A stretch of 64,000 nt of DNA from Mesodorylaimus sp. YZB2_4 (taxonomy: Eukaryota > Nematoda > Enoplea > Dorylaimida > Dorylaimidae): NCBI GenBank assembly GCA_030248295.1, contig JASANH010001629.1:38014-102013 (forward strand), given 5' to 3'. A program made the position numbers and the translations under genes. Under the pieces are notes generated by a model. That model was given only the letters and a program-made list of their open reading frames with translations. It did not search any database and was not told the origin of the DNA. Position 1 is the first letter of the stretch. Each line of letters starts with the position of its first letter. Positions 11,317-24,800 of the stretch are shown here, piece after piece.

Positions 11317-12686
11317 TGTTCAACTGCGCTCTGAGGACACGAATCATCAAGTGAAGCTGAGTCGGTCAACTCACTTGCGGTGTTTGAATTACTACTGTAC
11401 AATACACACAGTGCGCTCTTATAATGTCTAATCGTAAGCTTTCCTTCGTTTCGTGGAGCCACACACACTGATTAGGTTCCAACATGTTGGGACTAAGTTT
11501 TTCTTTGAACTGTCTTGAGTGACCTGAGCAAGGTTCGCATATTTTGAGCAAGATGTCAGTCTTGGCATAATTCAAGATGTTAGATCTTGTTGATCACAAA
11601 ATACCCTTGTAATTTTAACCATGATTATCCTCATTCAATTCGATAACGCCCATACGCGTTGGCAGGGAAAGCGCGTAGACAGACTACAGGCAAGCAGTGT
11701 CAGAACGAGTGCCCATTCCCGATGTTTTTTGGAGTGAATGTTGGGCCGAACCGCTCGATGTTACAGTTTTACTCGGTACTTCTCACGGTCGTCGCGACAA
11801 CAGACCCATTTCCTATGTTCCTAGGTGTTGCTACTTTGATGGTGCAAAGCAGATCATTAGACACTCATGAATCTAAAACGCCCGTGTTCTGGCCTCAGTT
11901 ACTTCTTGCCTTATTTTAGTGACACATTCGTCGAGTACAGTCTTATCTCTCATCATAGCGGTCCTGGCTAACCATTAGTGCAAGGAACAAGCGGGCACAC
12001 CACCTGCCACTTCACAAAAAGAGTGATGAAGGGTTTAGTCGTATAACCTCACCATCACCATGACTCGCATTATTCGCGCCTCAGTCATTTCTAAAGAATT
12101 CAATCACCCACGCGCTCGTGCAACTGGTCACGCACGCTTTTCCTGACGCAACAAAGCAGCTAAAACTTCCTCGCACGAAAGCTTACTTTTCTCCTGTTTC
12201 TTGAGCAAATTCTGAACTCCCTGCCATAATAAGTGTGAACTGTATCCGGTCTCAAGAACTTATTTGCGTCATTATCTCCTGACCTCTACGGAAGGGTGTG
12301 TCTGCAAAAAGAGAATTGCTCTTCGTCGCTTTTTGTATTCAGGCAGAGGTATTCCATAAACGAAGGCATCCTGTTTTCAAGAAGAGAACGCTCGCAAATC
12401 TTTTCTTTCTACGCCCACACACACTGTTTAGCCATTTTAATAGCTATCATCGGAAAAATTCTTTCTAGAGCGCACAGTTATTAGGGCAGTGAATGGCAAC
12501 GCCCAAACTAGCTTGCCCGCTCCGCAGCGCCATTAACTGCCGCCCATACAAGCCCTTGCCCATTTAGCTCTATGTTCAAACATGAGATGCCAAAAGTGCT
12601 AGCGTTTTACTTCTGTCCACATACTTATGCCACGTTAATACAGAACAGCATCTGCCATGAATATACTGAGACATCTCCGCTTAATA
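11317..12686. other. Gap without a supported gene
   Basis: Only short overlapping open frames without domains. CAATGCATTC-like and TACTGTA words occur, but I see no RNA gene, repeat array or coding exon that can be supported. Confidence 0.5.
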
Positions 12687-13205
12687 TTATCGCCCGTGAG
12701 CTTCATCACCAAAAGCAGCTAAAGCGACCGCTTTCGAAACTAAGCACGGCTCTGAACAGTAATCTTTCATGCATTCCCTCACGCCAGCCAATGCATTCAG
12801 CGCGTCTTCTTCGCCTTGTGTGCCGGGCATATAGCCGAGGGCCCTGGCAGCCGAATCATTTACTTCGAACCAACATCGCATTTTACAACAGCGACACGGA
12901 TCCGCGGCCACTTCTGCTTCCCCACATACCTCCTGATTCGATGATGCTGAAAAACAAGGCTTTGAAAGAAATTTTTGAGACTGGCGTGACTCTAGTCTGC
13001 GCCTATTATCTTTGACGCGGGCACCCGTCGACCTGATCATACTGTATTAGCAACTGTGTCGGACTCCCTGGCTCTGAACAATAGCTGTCCTGGGCTTTCC
13101 TCCACGTGACCCGTCTCAGGTCCTCGAGAAGATTCTTTGCGCCTGCTGCTTACCGGTCACGACCATCGTCACGAACAGGAATGCTAATCCGAGCGAACCG
13201 GCCAT
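12687..13205 (-). CDS. Small secreted eight-cysteine protein
   Basis: Two exons, 13154-13205 and 12687-12946, joined by a 207-bp GT-AG intron in phase 1, encode 103 residues. Exon 1 is the signal peptide (MAGSLGLAFLFVTMVVT) with probable cleavage just after the junction (TA-SS). The mature part of about 85 residues has eight cysteines, enough for four disulfides, in the order C, CRCC, RCW, EC, YC, PC. There is a short acidic, Ala-rich segment between the two cysteine clusters and a hydrophilic tail. I do not recognise the family. The intron immediately after the signal peptide is typical of short secreted proteins such as hormones, toxin-like peptides and defence peptides, but nothing in the cysteine spacing lets me choose. 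The acceptor has a good pyrimidine tract (TTGTTTTTCAG). Confidence 0.65.
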
Positions 13206-14944
13206 GTTTGCTGCTTTGGCGGCTTATCTGAAAAGATCCTGTAATGTGAGTAGCTTGTTGAAGGAACAAAGCAAAACCGAATCATATACCTCGTATACGG
13301 CTCGTAACAATTGCTCGTCTCCTTGGCTCGTGTGACAGTCGATGTACGACGGGTGTCCCGCAAACTTTTCAGTCTTCGTTAGTCGGAAGGAGAACGAAGC
13401 TTCAGCGAGCCCGTGTAGAAGAGCAACTCGAAAATGGCTTCCCGCTGCCTCTCGTGCCTACTTATGGCAATTATAGACCTTCATTGGCTTACTCTAGTCG
13501 TCGACATGGGCCATTGATTTCGCTCGTTTATGCCTTCGGATAAGGATTCGCTAACAACTCATCTCGGCCGCTTAGCTAGTGCCCATTATGCAGCCAATCA
13601 CCCATAGCAGCACGAGTCACGAAGGCTCTGGCTCCTACGCATGCCCAACGAGAGTCCGACATGACAGTCCATGTCAAGATTTCCTCGCGCTAACCATGAA
13701 CAATATGGACCAGATTACACTTGGTCAAGGAAGTATAATCAAAGAGGAGAATTTAACAAAATGTTGGCGGGAGAATAGCATGCATGTGGGCGCAGCAATT
13801 TGCGCAAGTTTAAATGCAACACTTTCAGTTTTTCTGATTGAATTCTCAGCAGACGGTCTTCCGATGTACAGTAGGTCGTTATTGTCAGGTTAATACACAT
13901 AATAAGCAATCACTAATTAAATATTTTTCAGGTTTATCAGGGTCGTTGCTGTGCGTGCGAAAACATCGCTGACGCACGTAGAAGTTATAAATACAAAATA
14001 CGACTCGATTTACTGCACGTACATATAGTAGAGTTTGCACTGGCAGGACTGGCATCTTATCGTTAGACCGCGCCACGCAGTAGACTCGGTACAAATGCAT
14101 GAGGGCATACTGGGTGTACAGCGTATACCGAGTTATTTAAAGGCACCTCAGCTTGTCAAATCACTTGGTAGGCCAGTATTTACTGCAACAAACTCTCTCC
14201 TTTTCACCCAGAAGTCGTATCAAGAGAGATCAAAATCTAAAAAGAAAACAGCGTGCCTCAGAGGCTAGAATAGCGTAAATCCATCGCTGTCGAAGAACCT
14301 GCCCAAACCACTTGGTAGGGCCGTCTTCACCGTTTGCTATGCCTTGATCGCATTCCATGCTCCTTCCTAAACACATTGTTTTGCTGGGCCTCTCAAGAAG
14401 AATCTGGCAAAAAAAAGCCAGTAAAGACTAGATGATTCTTTTCGAACAATGCAGCTTGATAAACTACTCGTGAGTTGCTTACACTTTACAGCTCATGACA
14501 CATTTTGGCTGCTTTTCACAAAACAGAAATTTTTAGCTCATGTTGTCTGACAAAATGTCGGAAGACACGTGCGTCATAAGTCGGTATTACTAATGTACAC
14601 ATCACATGTTCTTCGCACTTTTGAACCTTTTATACATAACCAGATTTCCAGACGCAGACGCACGGGCCATGTTCGCAAACATGGTTACGAATCAGACAAC
14701 TAATAAGACGCAAAACAAAGGCCAAGTTGCAAAACATCCAATTGTTAAAGAGCCGGCGACGATCGGTGGGATGCCGGATAATTGGAGAAAAAGGGGACCT
14801 ATTCAAATAAGTGCGATACGACACGAACACTCTCCTTAGGCTTGCTGAGACTCATAGCCGAGGTGGGCACAGAAAATACTTCTAAGCAACTAATTACTAT
14901 GATCTTATAAGCGGACCTTTATGCTATGTATTGTGAGAAGCCCG
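13206..14944. other. Gap without a supported gene
   Basis: Several open frames of 60-105 codons occur on both strands (for example 13579-13893 and 14606-14839 on +). None has a signal peptide, membrane span or splice partners that I trust. The right end holds the probable promoter of the GPCR gene at 15083. Confidence 0.5.
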
Positions 14945-14951
14945 TATAAAA
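14945..14951 (+). promoter_or_regulatory. TATA-like box upstream of GPCR gene
   Basis: TATAAAA lies 138 bp before the ATG of the intronless GPCR gene at 15083, a plausible distance for a short 5' UTR. The other intronless GPCR in the window also has a TATAAAA upstream. Positional inference only. Confidence 0.3.
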
Positions 14952-15082
14952 TGGCGGGTGCGAAAGGGTCAGTCGACAGTACAGTAGAGGACTCCTTATT
15001 AGCCAGTTGCGTGTCATCTGTTTAGACCCTGAGAGCGGAAAAGACCCTCTCATCACCAAGCTTAGAGATCCCATCATCGTCC

Positions 15083-16291
15083 GTGCTCGCTTATTCTTAT
15101 CCAATGTGCGGGCTAGACATGTGCAACGAAAGTATACGGATAGTGCTGGGTGGACAGTTCGAGATACGCGACTCTGATTTGCAGGATTTCCAAATGTTCG
15201 CCCCGTTTAACATAACCAACGACACAAAACGACCGGGGGCATCATTGCTCGAATATCTTTGCTGCGTTCTCTACGCTGAGCTATTCTTGCTCGGCCTATT
15301 AAGTAACGGGGTTGTGCTACGGACACTGATCACGGTGCTTCGATTTCGTATAAAACATCGCCATAATCACGCCGTCAGTAATAATGGCACAAATAACAGT
15401 ATTTTGATTTATCTGGTCGCCTTGTGCCTGGTGAACGTTATGGTCTTGGCCGCTGTGCCGTTGACTGTGGCCGACGTGGGTACGGGTGAATGGCGTTTGC
15501 CCAGTTTCTTCTGCTCGATCTATTGGGTAGCCGAGACCATGAACAAAATCATGACCTCCATGATCTCTGCTTCGTTCAGCCTGTCCTGTTATTTTAGCGT
15601 ATGTCGCCTGAACGTACCGCAAATGTATAGAAGCTCACTGGTCGCCGCCCTGATCTTGGCTGTTGGTTTGGTAGTGACTCTCTGGCAAACCAAAGTGGCA
15701 TTGACCTACGCGGATGTGTTCCATCTCGGATACGAAGAAACGAACAACACGTTCGTCATACGAGGACGCAAATGTCTGTTTCATCCGACCGATGTCGGCG
15801 TGACTACCAAGTTCACCATTTCTACAATCCTCTGCGGCTTCGGCATCCCATCTCTCATCATGCTCTTGTGCTACGCCGCCATCTTGAAAAAGGTATTTAA
15901 CCAATCGAAGGCGACCAACAGACGCGCATCGAGTAAATTCAGAAGAACTGCTTTCTCGGTGGCAACAGTCATCATGTTCTATTTGTGCACATGGACCCCG
16001 TACTGGACGCTAATCATAACGCTGAGTGCACTGAACAACGAGAGCCACATGATTGCTAAGTTTGCAGTATTCGTGCACATTCTACCATTCATAAACAGCG
16101 CGTTCTCGCCCTTGATTTACATCGTCTTGAATCGCGATATCCGAAATCAATACAAGGCGATTCAGTCGAACAGCATCGCTCGCAAGGAGACAACCACCGT
16201 ATTGCACAATGGATACGCCGTCGCGCTGGCCCGATCAGAACACGTCATTGGCGAATGCATGCCAGTCGAGCCGTGCCCGAGAAGCGTTTGA
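15083..16291 (+). CDS. Class A (rhodopsin-family) GPCR, intronless
   Basis: 402 residues in one exon. Seven hydrophobic spans are visible, beginning around residues 60 (TM1), 108 (TM2), 150 (TM3), 185 (TM4), 255 (TM5), 290 (TM6) and 330 (TM7). N-glycosylation sites occur in the extracellular N-terminus (NES, NIT, NDT). TM6 carries FYLCTWTPYW, close to the peptide-receptor consensus FxxCWxP. The TM3 end reads SVCRL where SVDRY is usual, so the acidic residue of the DRY lock and the Tyr are both changed. TM7 has NSAFSPLIY instead of NPxxY with Asn-Pro, so Ser replaces the usual Asn. These changes may alter basal activity. Closest in feel to peptide receptors of the somatostatin/allatostatin type; ligand unknown. 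G-protein coupling at the plasma membrane is assumed from family. Confidence 0.8.
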   Translation: MLAYSYPMCGLDMCNESIRIVLGGQFEIRDSDLQDFQMFAPFNITNDTKRPGASLLEYLCCVLYAELFLLGLLSNGVVLRTLITVLRFRIKHRHNHAVSNNGTNNSILIYLVALCLVNVMVLAAVPLTVADVGTGEWRLPSFFCSIYWVAETMNKIMTSMISASFSLSCYFSVCRLNVPQMYRSSLVAALILAVGLVVTLWQTKVALTYADVFHLGYEETNNTFVIRGRKCLFHPTDVGVTTKFTISTILCGFGIPSLIMLLCYAAILKKVFNQSKATNRRASSKFRRTAFSVATVIMFYLCTWTPYWTLIITLSALNNESHMIAKFAVFVHILPFINSAFSPLIYIVLNRDIRNQYKAIQSNSIARKETTTVLHNGYAVALARSEHVIGECMPVEPCPRSV

Positions 16292-18267
16292 CCTCAATTA
16301 TCATCATGATAAGGAACTGCATAGTCTTTGTTGATTGCCATGCTCAACGAGTGATAAATAGTTCGATTCTGACTCTTGGCTCAAAGCGTTGCTAAAATGA
16401 TATTTTTCATGAGATGATATTTTTCCGCGTCGTTCTCTTTGTCGTGCATGGATACTGCTGTGTCACACCGCCTGTTTTGCAGTATATCCACCATAAATGC
16501 ACAGCTTATTATTAGTGACAAAAGAAACCCAAAATGTTTCCTTATGGGTGCTAGTTCTGTGCAATGGAAGCCAGTCTTCGGGGCATCTGCACGAGACGAG
16601 ACTTGCTGGCTTCTGCTAACGGTGAGGCAATCGCTGCCGTGTTCTCTGACCTCCGCGAGGCTATGGTACTGTCACATCCTTTAGCCACCAGTGGACTTCT
16701 ATTTTTAGCGGGGACTAGGAAGGAAAAAGTCAACGGTATCAAGCTGAGTTTATTCCCTCTCGTGTGCTTTGAAAAATGTCGGCGCATCAGCACGAAAGGT
16801 GTTTTTCATGTTTGGGTGTTCGGCAAAGGTCGACAACGGCGTCAAACCAATCCGTTTCTTTGAGCGGCAAGATTCACCTTCAAACCAATAAAGACTTCAT
16901 AACACATTAGGGCGTCATAGCAACTCATTAGAAGATTCTTTATTTTCTAGACGCATAGACAAAGCTTATTTGGCAAAAAATGACGCTTTGTGCCACCGTG
17001 TCCTTGACCTTTAACAAGAGAAATGTTTTTCTGCGTAGAAGCATACGATTTTGACGAAGATCAGGTATTCGCATAAAGGGAATGAGGAACCTAGGTAGTT
17101 AGGACAATCCTCATCTGCGACGTTCTGAGTATACATAGAGCTACTATGGGCGCGCAACTAACGTCAGCAAGCAGTCACTTAGGATTGCGGGTATTTACGA
17201 GTGTATGCTTCATAGTTTTGAAGGCAAAAACTCGCACGGCCCCTATTTTCTATTAAGCGACAAGAGCTGTCAGGTTTATATTTCTGAAAGATAACTGCTA
17301 CATCAATAGTTACAGCCAGTTATTATCTACTGAGCTTTTCTTCCTGTCAATCGAACTGTCTTTGATCAATAGACAACATGTAGTCGATAAAACGCTTATT
17401 CATGTCACAAGCTAGCGAACAAAATACAGTTTGAGCTAAAATCTGATGGGCACACACTTGTCCTCTGGCTTGGATTCGAAAATTCTACAGCGGTATACAT
17501 ATCAGCGTGTGAGAGATCCATATTCACCTACAACGTCGTATTGGGTGCGGGATGCAGGCAGTACATTCGTTACACACAGTTTCGACTACAGGGTCTCGTT
17601 CGAGTCCATATACTGTACTCACGGATAACCACAGATGCCGGTGCCCCTACAGAATGGATGTGGTCATCAGTTTGCCTGAGGCCGTACGGCCATCAGTTTT
17701 TCAGAGGTGGTGTCTGAAACTGTCTGAGGACGCAGTGGTGTCTGAAATGAAGACAGGCTAACTACAACGAAACGACTGCTATCAGGAGTACCTTCAGTAC
17801 GTATTTTCATGGCATGCCCTACCCATTTGCTGCGACAAGTTTTCTAGTGGCTGTGTCACCGTTGAGCTTGTATCTCCCGCGTAGGTATCATACAGTGTAG
17901 TGTGCGGTGTTGTAAAGGTTGCTCGCCAGGGCTACGGCCAGAGTAACTAGGCGACCGGTGTGATGTAGAGAGAACCGTAATATAATTCTCGTCTAGTGCG
18001 GCTGATCTCGAGATTGCTCTTCTCCACAAGCGGTCACGTCGGACAGCAACGTGACAGCTGTATGAAGAGGCTCTTTGGGTACTCGCATCCTCTGCAGGTA
18101 GGTATGTACAGCACGGGTATTATCAGCAGGTGATCTTCAAAATTTTGGAGACAAGTAGAATCAAAGAAACATACTGATATTCCAGATCAAGCGGAAAAGT
18201 GTAGCAGCAGCCACAGCAGGCTATCAGATTGAACTATACAGAGGCCCTGGATGACATGTCTATTAGC
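16292..18267. other. About 2 kb intergenic gap
   Basis: Between the GPCR and the first P450 gene. Short open frames at 16439-16863 and 17446-17761 have no domain features. No repeats or RNA genes that I can support. Confidence 0.5.
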
Positions 18268-21092
18268 TCATGGTCTCAGGGATAATTCAACCAAAACCCG
18301 GGCTGGTCGTAATATCACTTCTAATTTGCCTCTGACTTCATCAGGTCGATCGAGGGCTTTGACCTTGTATCGACGCAGTAGACTGGCCAGGATCATTTTT
18401 TGATCTATCATTGCATATCGTTGTGCTGAAACAAGCATTATGTATTGAGATATAAGTTAAGCAGGAGGATAGGCTACTTACCGATACAGTTTCGAATTCC
18501 AGCTGAAAATGGGATAAATGCGAACGGATGGCGGCCAGCTGCGTTTTCGGGCATGTGACGCTCTGGAATATAACGATGGGGCTCGGGCCAATGGTTCGGG
18601 TCGTGATGGATTGAGTAAATGTCGATCATCACTTGTGTGTCAGCAGGAACGAGTCTGCCGGCTGAAAGAATAGGGATAATATATCGGGAAGCACGCTCAC
18701 CAAAAACACGATGATCATACCAATAACAACGTCCTCTACAAGTTTCCGTCCAATCATTGCGGCGGGTGGGGATGAGCGCAGGGCTTCCTTTATGCAGCAC
18801 TCCAAATAAACCATACTCTTTAAGTCCTCGTACGTTATCTCCCGCTCCGGGTCCGCGCCCAGGACATTATCCAACTCCTGGTGTATCTTGGCTTGCACTT
18901 CAGGATAGCTTCCAATGTAATGCAGAGTCCAGTTGGCAGACGTGGCCGTCGTGTCAAAACCCTAGGAATGACAAAGCACGAGCACACTTTCCAAAAATCC
19001 AATATGACATTAGTGGAATATAAAGACAGCCTCGTTTAAAAAGATTTTTTTGGAGTTCTTACTTGGCCATAACTACGCATATGAGAGCCACAAAGCCCAG
19101 CAGTCCTAGCACAGCAGGTACGACACGAGAGAGTGATCTTAACTGTATATCTGGCTTTCCATAAATCTTCACAGACCAGACTTACTCCAAACAGCAATGA
19201 ATTGGCTTCTTCATTGACGTCCTTCAAAGTCAAGACTCCCTTTTTGACTTGCTCTAGCCAGAAATCGAGAATGGTCAATCCGTCCAATCTCTTGTAGTTT
19301 TCACTGCCCCCATCGGTCCGATTCTGGTTCTGATCCGTTCTGTTGTCCCTCACTTCTTGCCACCGCTTCTGAATTCTCTGCAAACCAGAATCCGTGACAG
19401 CTCACCCCTCATGAAGGCAGCCTAGCTGAACTTCCCAGTTACGCCCGCAACGAGATCTCTTGTATTTTAGGCACCTACACTGAATCAGTAGAGCTTGCTT
19501 CTTACCTTTGATATGACATCATGGATGACATTCAGCAGCTTTTGATGCTCCCTGCCGACTTCTGACAAATCGAAAATCAGGTTTGGCCACAACCAAGGGG
19601 ACCGTTGGCGATAGTGAATCAGTTCAACAATTCTAAAACGATTGTCTTCTTTTTGGCCGCTAAAATTTCAAATTTTAACGACGTAGCTTACCTGTGCACA
19701 GCGTGTACATAATCACTGTCGCTATTCAGCTGGATATCCATATCAGTCCCCATGGCCGACTCCCAAATCATGGCCAGTGCACAGGTGGACAGGTAGCGAA
19801 ACATATCAAACGGACCATTGTCCACGCGTTTGGCTAATCGAGAGGTCAGTATTTTGGATTGGCGATGAAAAACAGGGACGAAATGACGGATAATATCCCC
19901 ATGGAATGCAGGCGTCATCATTTTCCGACGACGACGCCATGATTCGCCTTCGCTAAAACCAAAAAAGTTGTATTCTCTTTCATAGACTTTTTGATGGTAC
20001 CTTCAGGCCATTGTGACACTTGTCACCTTCATTCACGGACAATATTTGAAATTTCTTACTTCGCAAAAAGCCCTCTTCCGATCCATGGCCTCAAAAAATC
20101 GTAATCGCTGGTTTTCATAACATGACGGATGTTATTCAAGATTGGTTCCGCTCCGTCGGGGCCAGTAACCATTACATAGGGGGTGAAAAAGAACCAGATT
20201 CTGTACACGCGTGGATTCGTCCAGAGTTCAGCACAACCAGATGACTGTTCAACCCATTCTGAAATATCAAATACCAACAGTACGTACAGTGCATGTACAT
20301 GTACACACAGTAGCATATGACTGTAGTAAGATACAAAGTCGTCTGGTCAAACACCTTTTGTGTCCCGACTGGTCACTTGCACGGACTGGGCCAGGCAGGT
20401 GTTCATGCATGAACCCAAATAAGACTTGCCGAGTTTAATTTAGCACTCTCCCCCGCGGCTGACGTCACTCGTCTCGTCCGCGAGACATCCGCGTAGGTGA
20501 ATTTTATTTCTATACTAGCAATGTTTAGAGTGTTTAAACACAATCCTTGATGTTTACAAAGGACTATGATTGACTTGACGCTCTTTTGAGACTTTTGGCC
20601 AATAATACTTACAAGATGGGAAGGGATTTGTGTATCTGGGTGTTAATGCCACAGGCCGGTTCGGTTAAAACTGCAAGGACGGGAAGTGGCAGACTAATAA
20701 TCAGTCCTGCACTGACCCTCTACAGGACCGAGCTGTGTACATCATCTTGACTGGCTTGGCGAGTAGCGCTGACCGCATTCACTGATCCCATACAAGACCA
20801 TACAGCCAACATCGCTGCATCAATGAACACAGCATGAAGCTAATCCGATCTCAGGAAGCAGATAAGTTGGATCACTTCCCCAACCAGTCAACCCGCTTTT
20901 CCAAGAACTCCCATTCCACCAGCATATCAGCTTACCGAAGGGTCCTCTCTTAATATGTAAAGCATTGCCCACGATCCAATACGGTTCAGGTCCATTTATT
21001 TTATTAATAATTCGTCGCAGCTGAATATGCTTCCATAAATGGTAGGCAAGGAAAATGACAACAATCGAAACGACTAGAGCAGCGACTCCCAT
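18268..21092 (-). CDS. Cytochrome P450, CYP4-type (copy A)
   Basis: Haem-thiolate monooxygenase; CYP4-clan enzymes usually hydroxylate fatty acids, steroids or xenobiotics at the ER membrane. Eight exons: 20936-21092, 20060-20258, 19692-19952, 19506-19632, 19186-19377, 18721-18961, 18482-18661, 18268-18425, summing to 504 residues. An N-terminal membrane anchor (residues 1-20) is followed by a Pro/Gly hinge (GPEPYWIVGNALH). Next come the C-helix WRRRRKMMTPAFHGD, the I-helix GFDTTATSANW with the oxygen-activation Thr, the K-helix ExxR as EALR, the PERF-region IPERHMPENAAG, and the haem loop FSAGIRNCIG with the ligand Cys. All catalytic landmarks are present, so it should be active. It is tandem with copy B, which has the same intron positions and phases, so one arose from the other by local duplication. 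The substrate cannot be deduced. Confidence 0.92.
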
Positions 21093-21840
21093 GGTCGACT
21101 TAGTGCATGCTATGGTGTCGCAGCAGCCACACCAAATTTAGGACGTTTTGGCAATAAACAGCCGCAGGTCCTGTTTCGCCTTCTCGAAGTATGACTGCTG
21201 GATTCGCGGAGGCGAACCAGAGAGCGAAGGCGTTTCAGGCATGCGCATGATAACTCGCGAAGGGAGCCATGTTTCGCTGACACAAATGGAAGGAAGCAAG
21301 AGGCGTGTTCCTAGAAGACCAGTTTCTCCCGTGTTTGGCCGTTTTTCTAAAATGGGTCAATGCACCCTGGAAGACGAGGGGTTTTCGTGGTAGCCGGCGT
21401 CTCATTGTTAGATACCATTTTTAAAAGGGTGTGATGCCGATGGGTATGCGCTGTTTTAGACATCTGACTTCCATTCACCCGCCCAATCCTTTTTTGTACA
21501 TTTCGCCTCCGCTTGCTCGCATAGTCAAGTGTCACATGACCCCCTAAGGCAAATCATCACCAGTTTCATAACAATGCATGGCTGTCCTTCCCACCCAATG
21601 CGTTTCCAAATATGGACGAACGCGTGATGTGCGAGACTGACTGACGTAGATTTATTCACACTTCCTTGCACATCCTGGCCGATCATGTAAAACTAACTTG
21701 GGACTAAAGATGTCATTAAAGTCGATCTTATAGCTGACTTTCGATCGGCTTCGTCCGTACTGGATCACATGCGAGGCACGCACAAAGATGAGCTGCATCA
21801 TAAAATTGACCAGATCTGTCGTAATAGAGTACTCGTAGTG
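21093..21840. other. Spacer between the P450 genes
   Basis: 748 bp between the start of copy A and the end of copy B. It must contain the copy A promoter and the copy B 3' end. No CAAT/TATA pair or other element is clear enough to call. Confidence 0.5.
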
Positions 21841-24800
21841 CTAACGCCTCAAGGACAATTCAACTAGGACCCTAGCTGGTCGATAGACCAAATCCGGTTT
21901 GCCTCGAACCTGATCCGGTCGATCCATCGATTTAACTTTGTACCGGCGAAACAACGTGGCGAGGATCATTTTCTCGTCAAGCAGTGCGTATCGTTGAGCT
22001 TAAAAATATCTACGATTAGATCAGCAGTTAGAAAAGATCAGTAAGATTTACCAATGCAATTACGAATTCCCGCCGAAAATGGAATATAGGCGAATGGGTG
22101 ACGACCAGCCGAATTTTCGGGTAAATGCCTTTCCGGAATAAAGCGATCTTGGTCGGGCCAATGTTTAGGATCGTGATGAATAGAGTACACATCGATTAGC
22201 ACTTGGGTGCCAGCAGGGACGCGTCTTCCAGCTGTAATGGGGAATATCTGTGAGCACAAAACCCCACAACCACTACTGCAGCCTACATAGGCCTGTACAG
22301 GCCGAGGACAAGAGTATGGCAATCAGACTTACCAATGACTGCATCTTCAACAATCTTCCTTCCGAATATGGAGGCAGGCGGCGAAAGGCGCAGCGATTCT
22401 TTAATACAACATTCCAAATACACGAGGCTTTTCAAATCCTCCTGCGTAATCTCTCTATCGTCATCCGGACCCAACACAGAGTCTAATTCTTGGTGTAGCT
22501 TAGCTTGCACGTCCTCATGGCTGCCAATATAATGCACAGTCCAATTCGCTGAAGTTGCTGTTGTGTCGAAGCCCTGAAAAACATTGGGTTATGAAAAAAG
22601 CCAAGTTGAGAAGCCTTTCGACAACACATGAACAGCGAGAAAAACCTAATAGGCAGGCCTTGCTGTGATAAAGCAGCATGCATAAGCCATGTGGTGGGTA
22701 AAATCTTGGGCTCAACCCAGGATTTCGACCGTGGGCCAGAGTGTGCTGTACAACAGAGATGAAAGTTGTCGAGACTGAGCTGAGCCTCGGTTCTTTTATA
22801 TTTCGCGGGTGCCCAAAACAGAGTGCCTACGACTCACCCAGCCTCTTTCCCTACCCTACCCTTGTTCTCTTTCCATACTAGTGGTCGATAGCCGATACAT
22901 CAAGTCATTTGGCGCAAGGCCTAGAGTGCAAGGCCATCGAGAAGACCGATACCCTCGGCCTTCCGCTGAAAAAAACCTCGTATGCAGACACTTTTGGTTT
23001 CCGCCACAAAGCATTGAACCCTGCGCCCGCTACCAAAAGAAGACTGGCGAACACAACCCGTCAAGGTCATGGTGAAGGGACGGCGCGGTGGCAGCCACCT
23101 ATGACCTCGGGAAAGGCTCCCCAGGTTCGGTAGCTAGCCGATACAGTCGATACATAGACAGGAAGCTGCCAGGGCATGACTCTCCACCACCGCGGCCCAG
23201 CGAGCGTATGGAAAAGAAGTAGTAACATACCACCCAAAGGGTATTTCACTCAGCTCCACAGCCTTTCTCCTTACCCCGAATAATAAAGAGTTGACTTCTT
23301 CATTGACGTCTTGCAATGTGAGAAGACCTCGCTTCACTTGATCAAGCCAGAAATTGAGAAATGTAAAATTATCCGCATTCTTGTAATTATCACTCAGTCC
23401 ATTAGTCTTATTCTGATTCTGATCCGTTCCATTCGTTTTCACCTCTTCCCATCGTTTGTCAATCACCTGTGAGAAAGGTTTTGGGTCTTGTTTTGGCCGA
23501 TCCCATAGTCAATAAACAAACCGGGCCTACCTTTCGAATGACGGCATGTATAATGCTGACTAGCCTGTCGTGTTCCCTGCCACTCGGGGACAAATGGAAA
23601 AGCAGATTTGGCCAAAGCCAAGGTGACCGTTGACGATTATACAAAATGCCGCCCATCCTGAAACACTTGACATTCAAATCGGAAAGGACGCACCCCTGGA
23701 GTCCCTACTTGTGCACAGCATTCACGTATTCGCTGTCTCTGTTCTCTTGCAAATTCATATCCGTGCCCGCGACTGACTCCCAAATCACAGCCATGGCACA
23801 CACGGACAGGTAATGGTAGATGTCGAATGGGCCAGTGTCCACGTGCTTCGATATCAGATTGACCAATATTGTGGCTTGGCGATGAAAGACGGGCAAAAAG
23901 TTGCGGATAATATCACCGTGGAAAGCGGGGGTCATCATTTTCCGACGAGGGCGCCACGGCTCGCCTTCACTGAAAATGAAACCATCATCATATCGAACCC
24001 TGAACACTAATGACAACAGGAACCCGAATCACGCCTCCATCAGTACATGACCCAGCTTACTTTGCGAACAATCCTCTTCCAATCCAGGGCCTTAGAAATT
24101 CGTAGTCGCTCGTTTTGACAACGTGTCTCATATTGGTCAAAATGGGCTCGGCCTCATCAGCTCCAGTCACAATCACGTACGGTGTCGAAAAGAACCAGAC
24201 TCTGTACGCGCGTGGGTTTGACCATAACTGACCGACGCCGACCGTTTGCTCCAACCAGTCTAAAACGAGCATGAGGTCAGACTGGGGTGTGGAAATACTG
24301 TAGTTCGTGTGTAGACTGCGAAAGGAAGCTAGAGCACTGTTATGATTGTGCCTCTGCGGGTCTCAGATCGATCCTGATATTCAGGACACTGTGGCAGATT
24401 TCTTTGCAGATACTGAGCCGACTTGATCGGTGTCCATTTCGAATACCTTAGAGGAAGGGGTATATTCGATATGGATGGTTTAGCACCCCATTTTGATGAC
24501 TTGTTGGCGCATATACCTGGCTGTGTCTTACCTAAGCCACCCTGGTAAGTGGTCGGATACAGCACTATTAAACAGCGACTGCACCCGCCCTTTGAAGGGA
24601 GACGCAGACTCAGGTATTATCTCGATTCAGCGCCAATGATAGAGTCTCTTTGGCATGGCTAACTTTGATAGTTGAATCGTGTCACGCTCGGTCTGCCTGG
24701 CCACCACATCTAAACATCCTAACCTGTCCCCCAGCATCGCTTCGTCTGCACATGACGCTGAACACGAAAAGAGGGCAGACTGTACCAGAACACTGACCCT

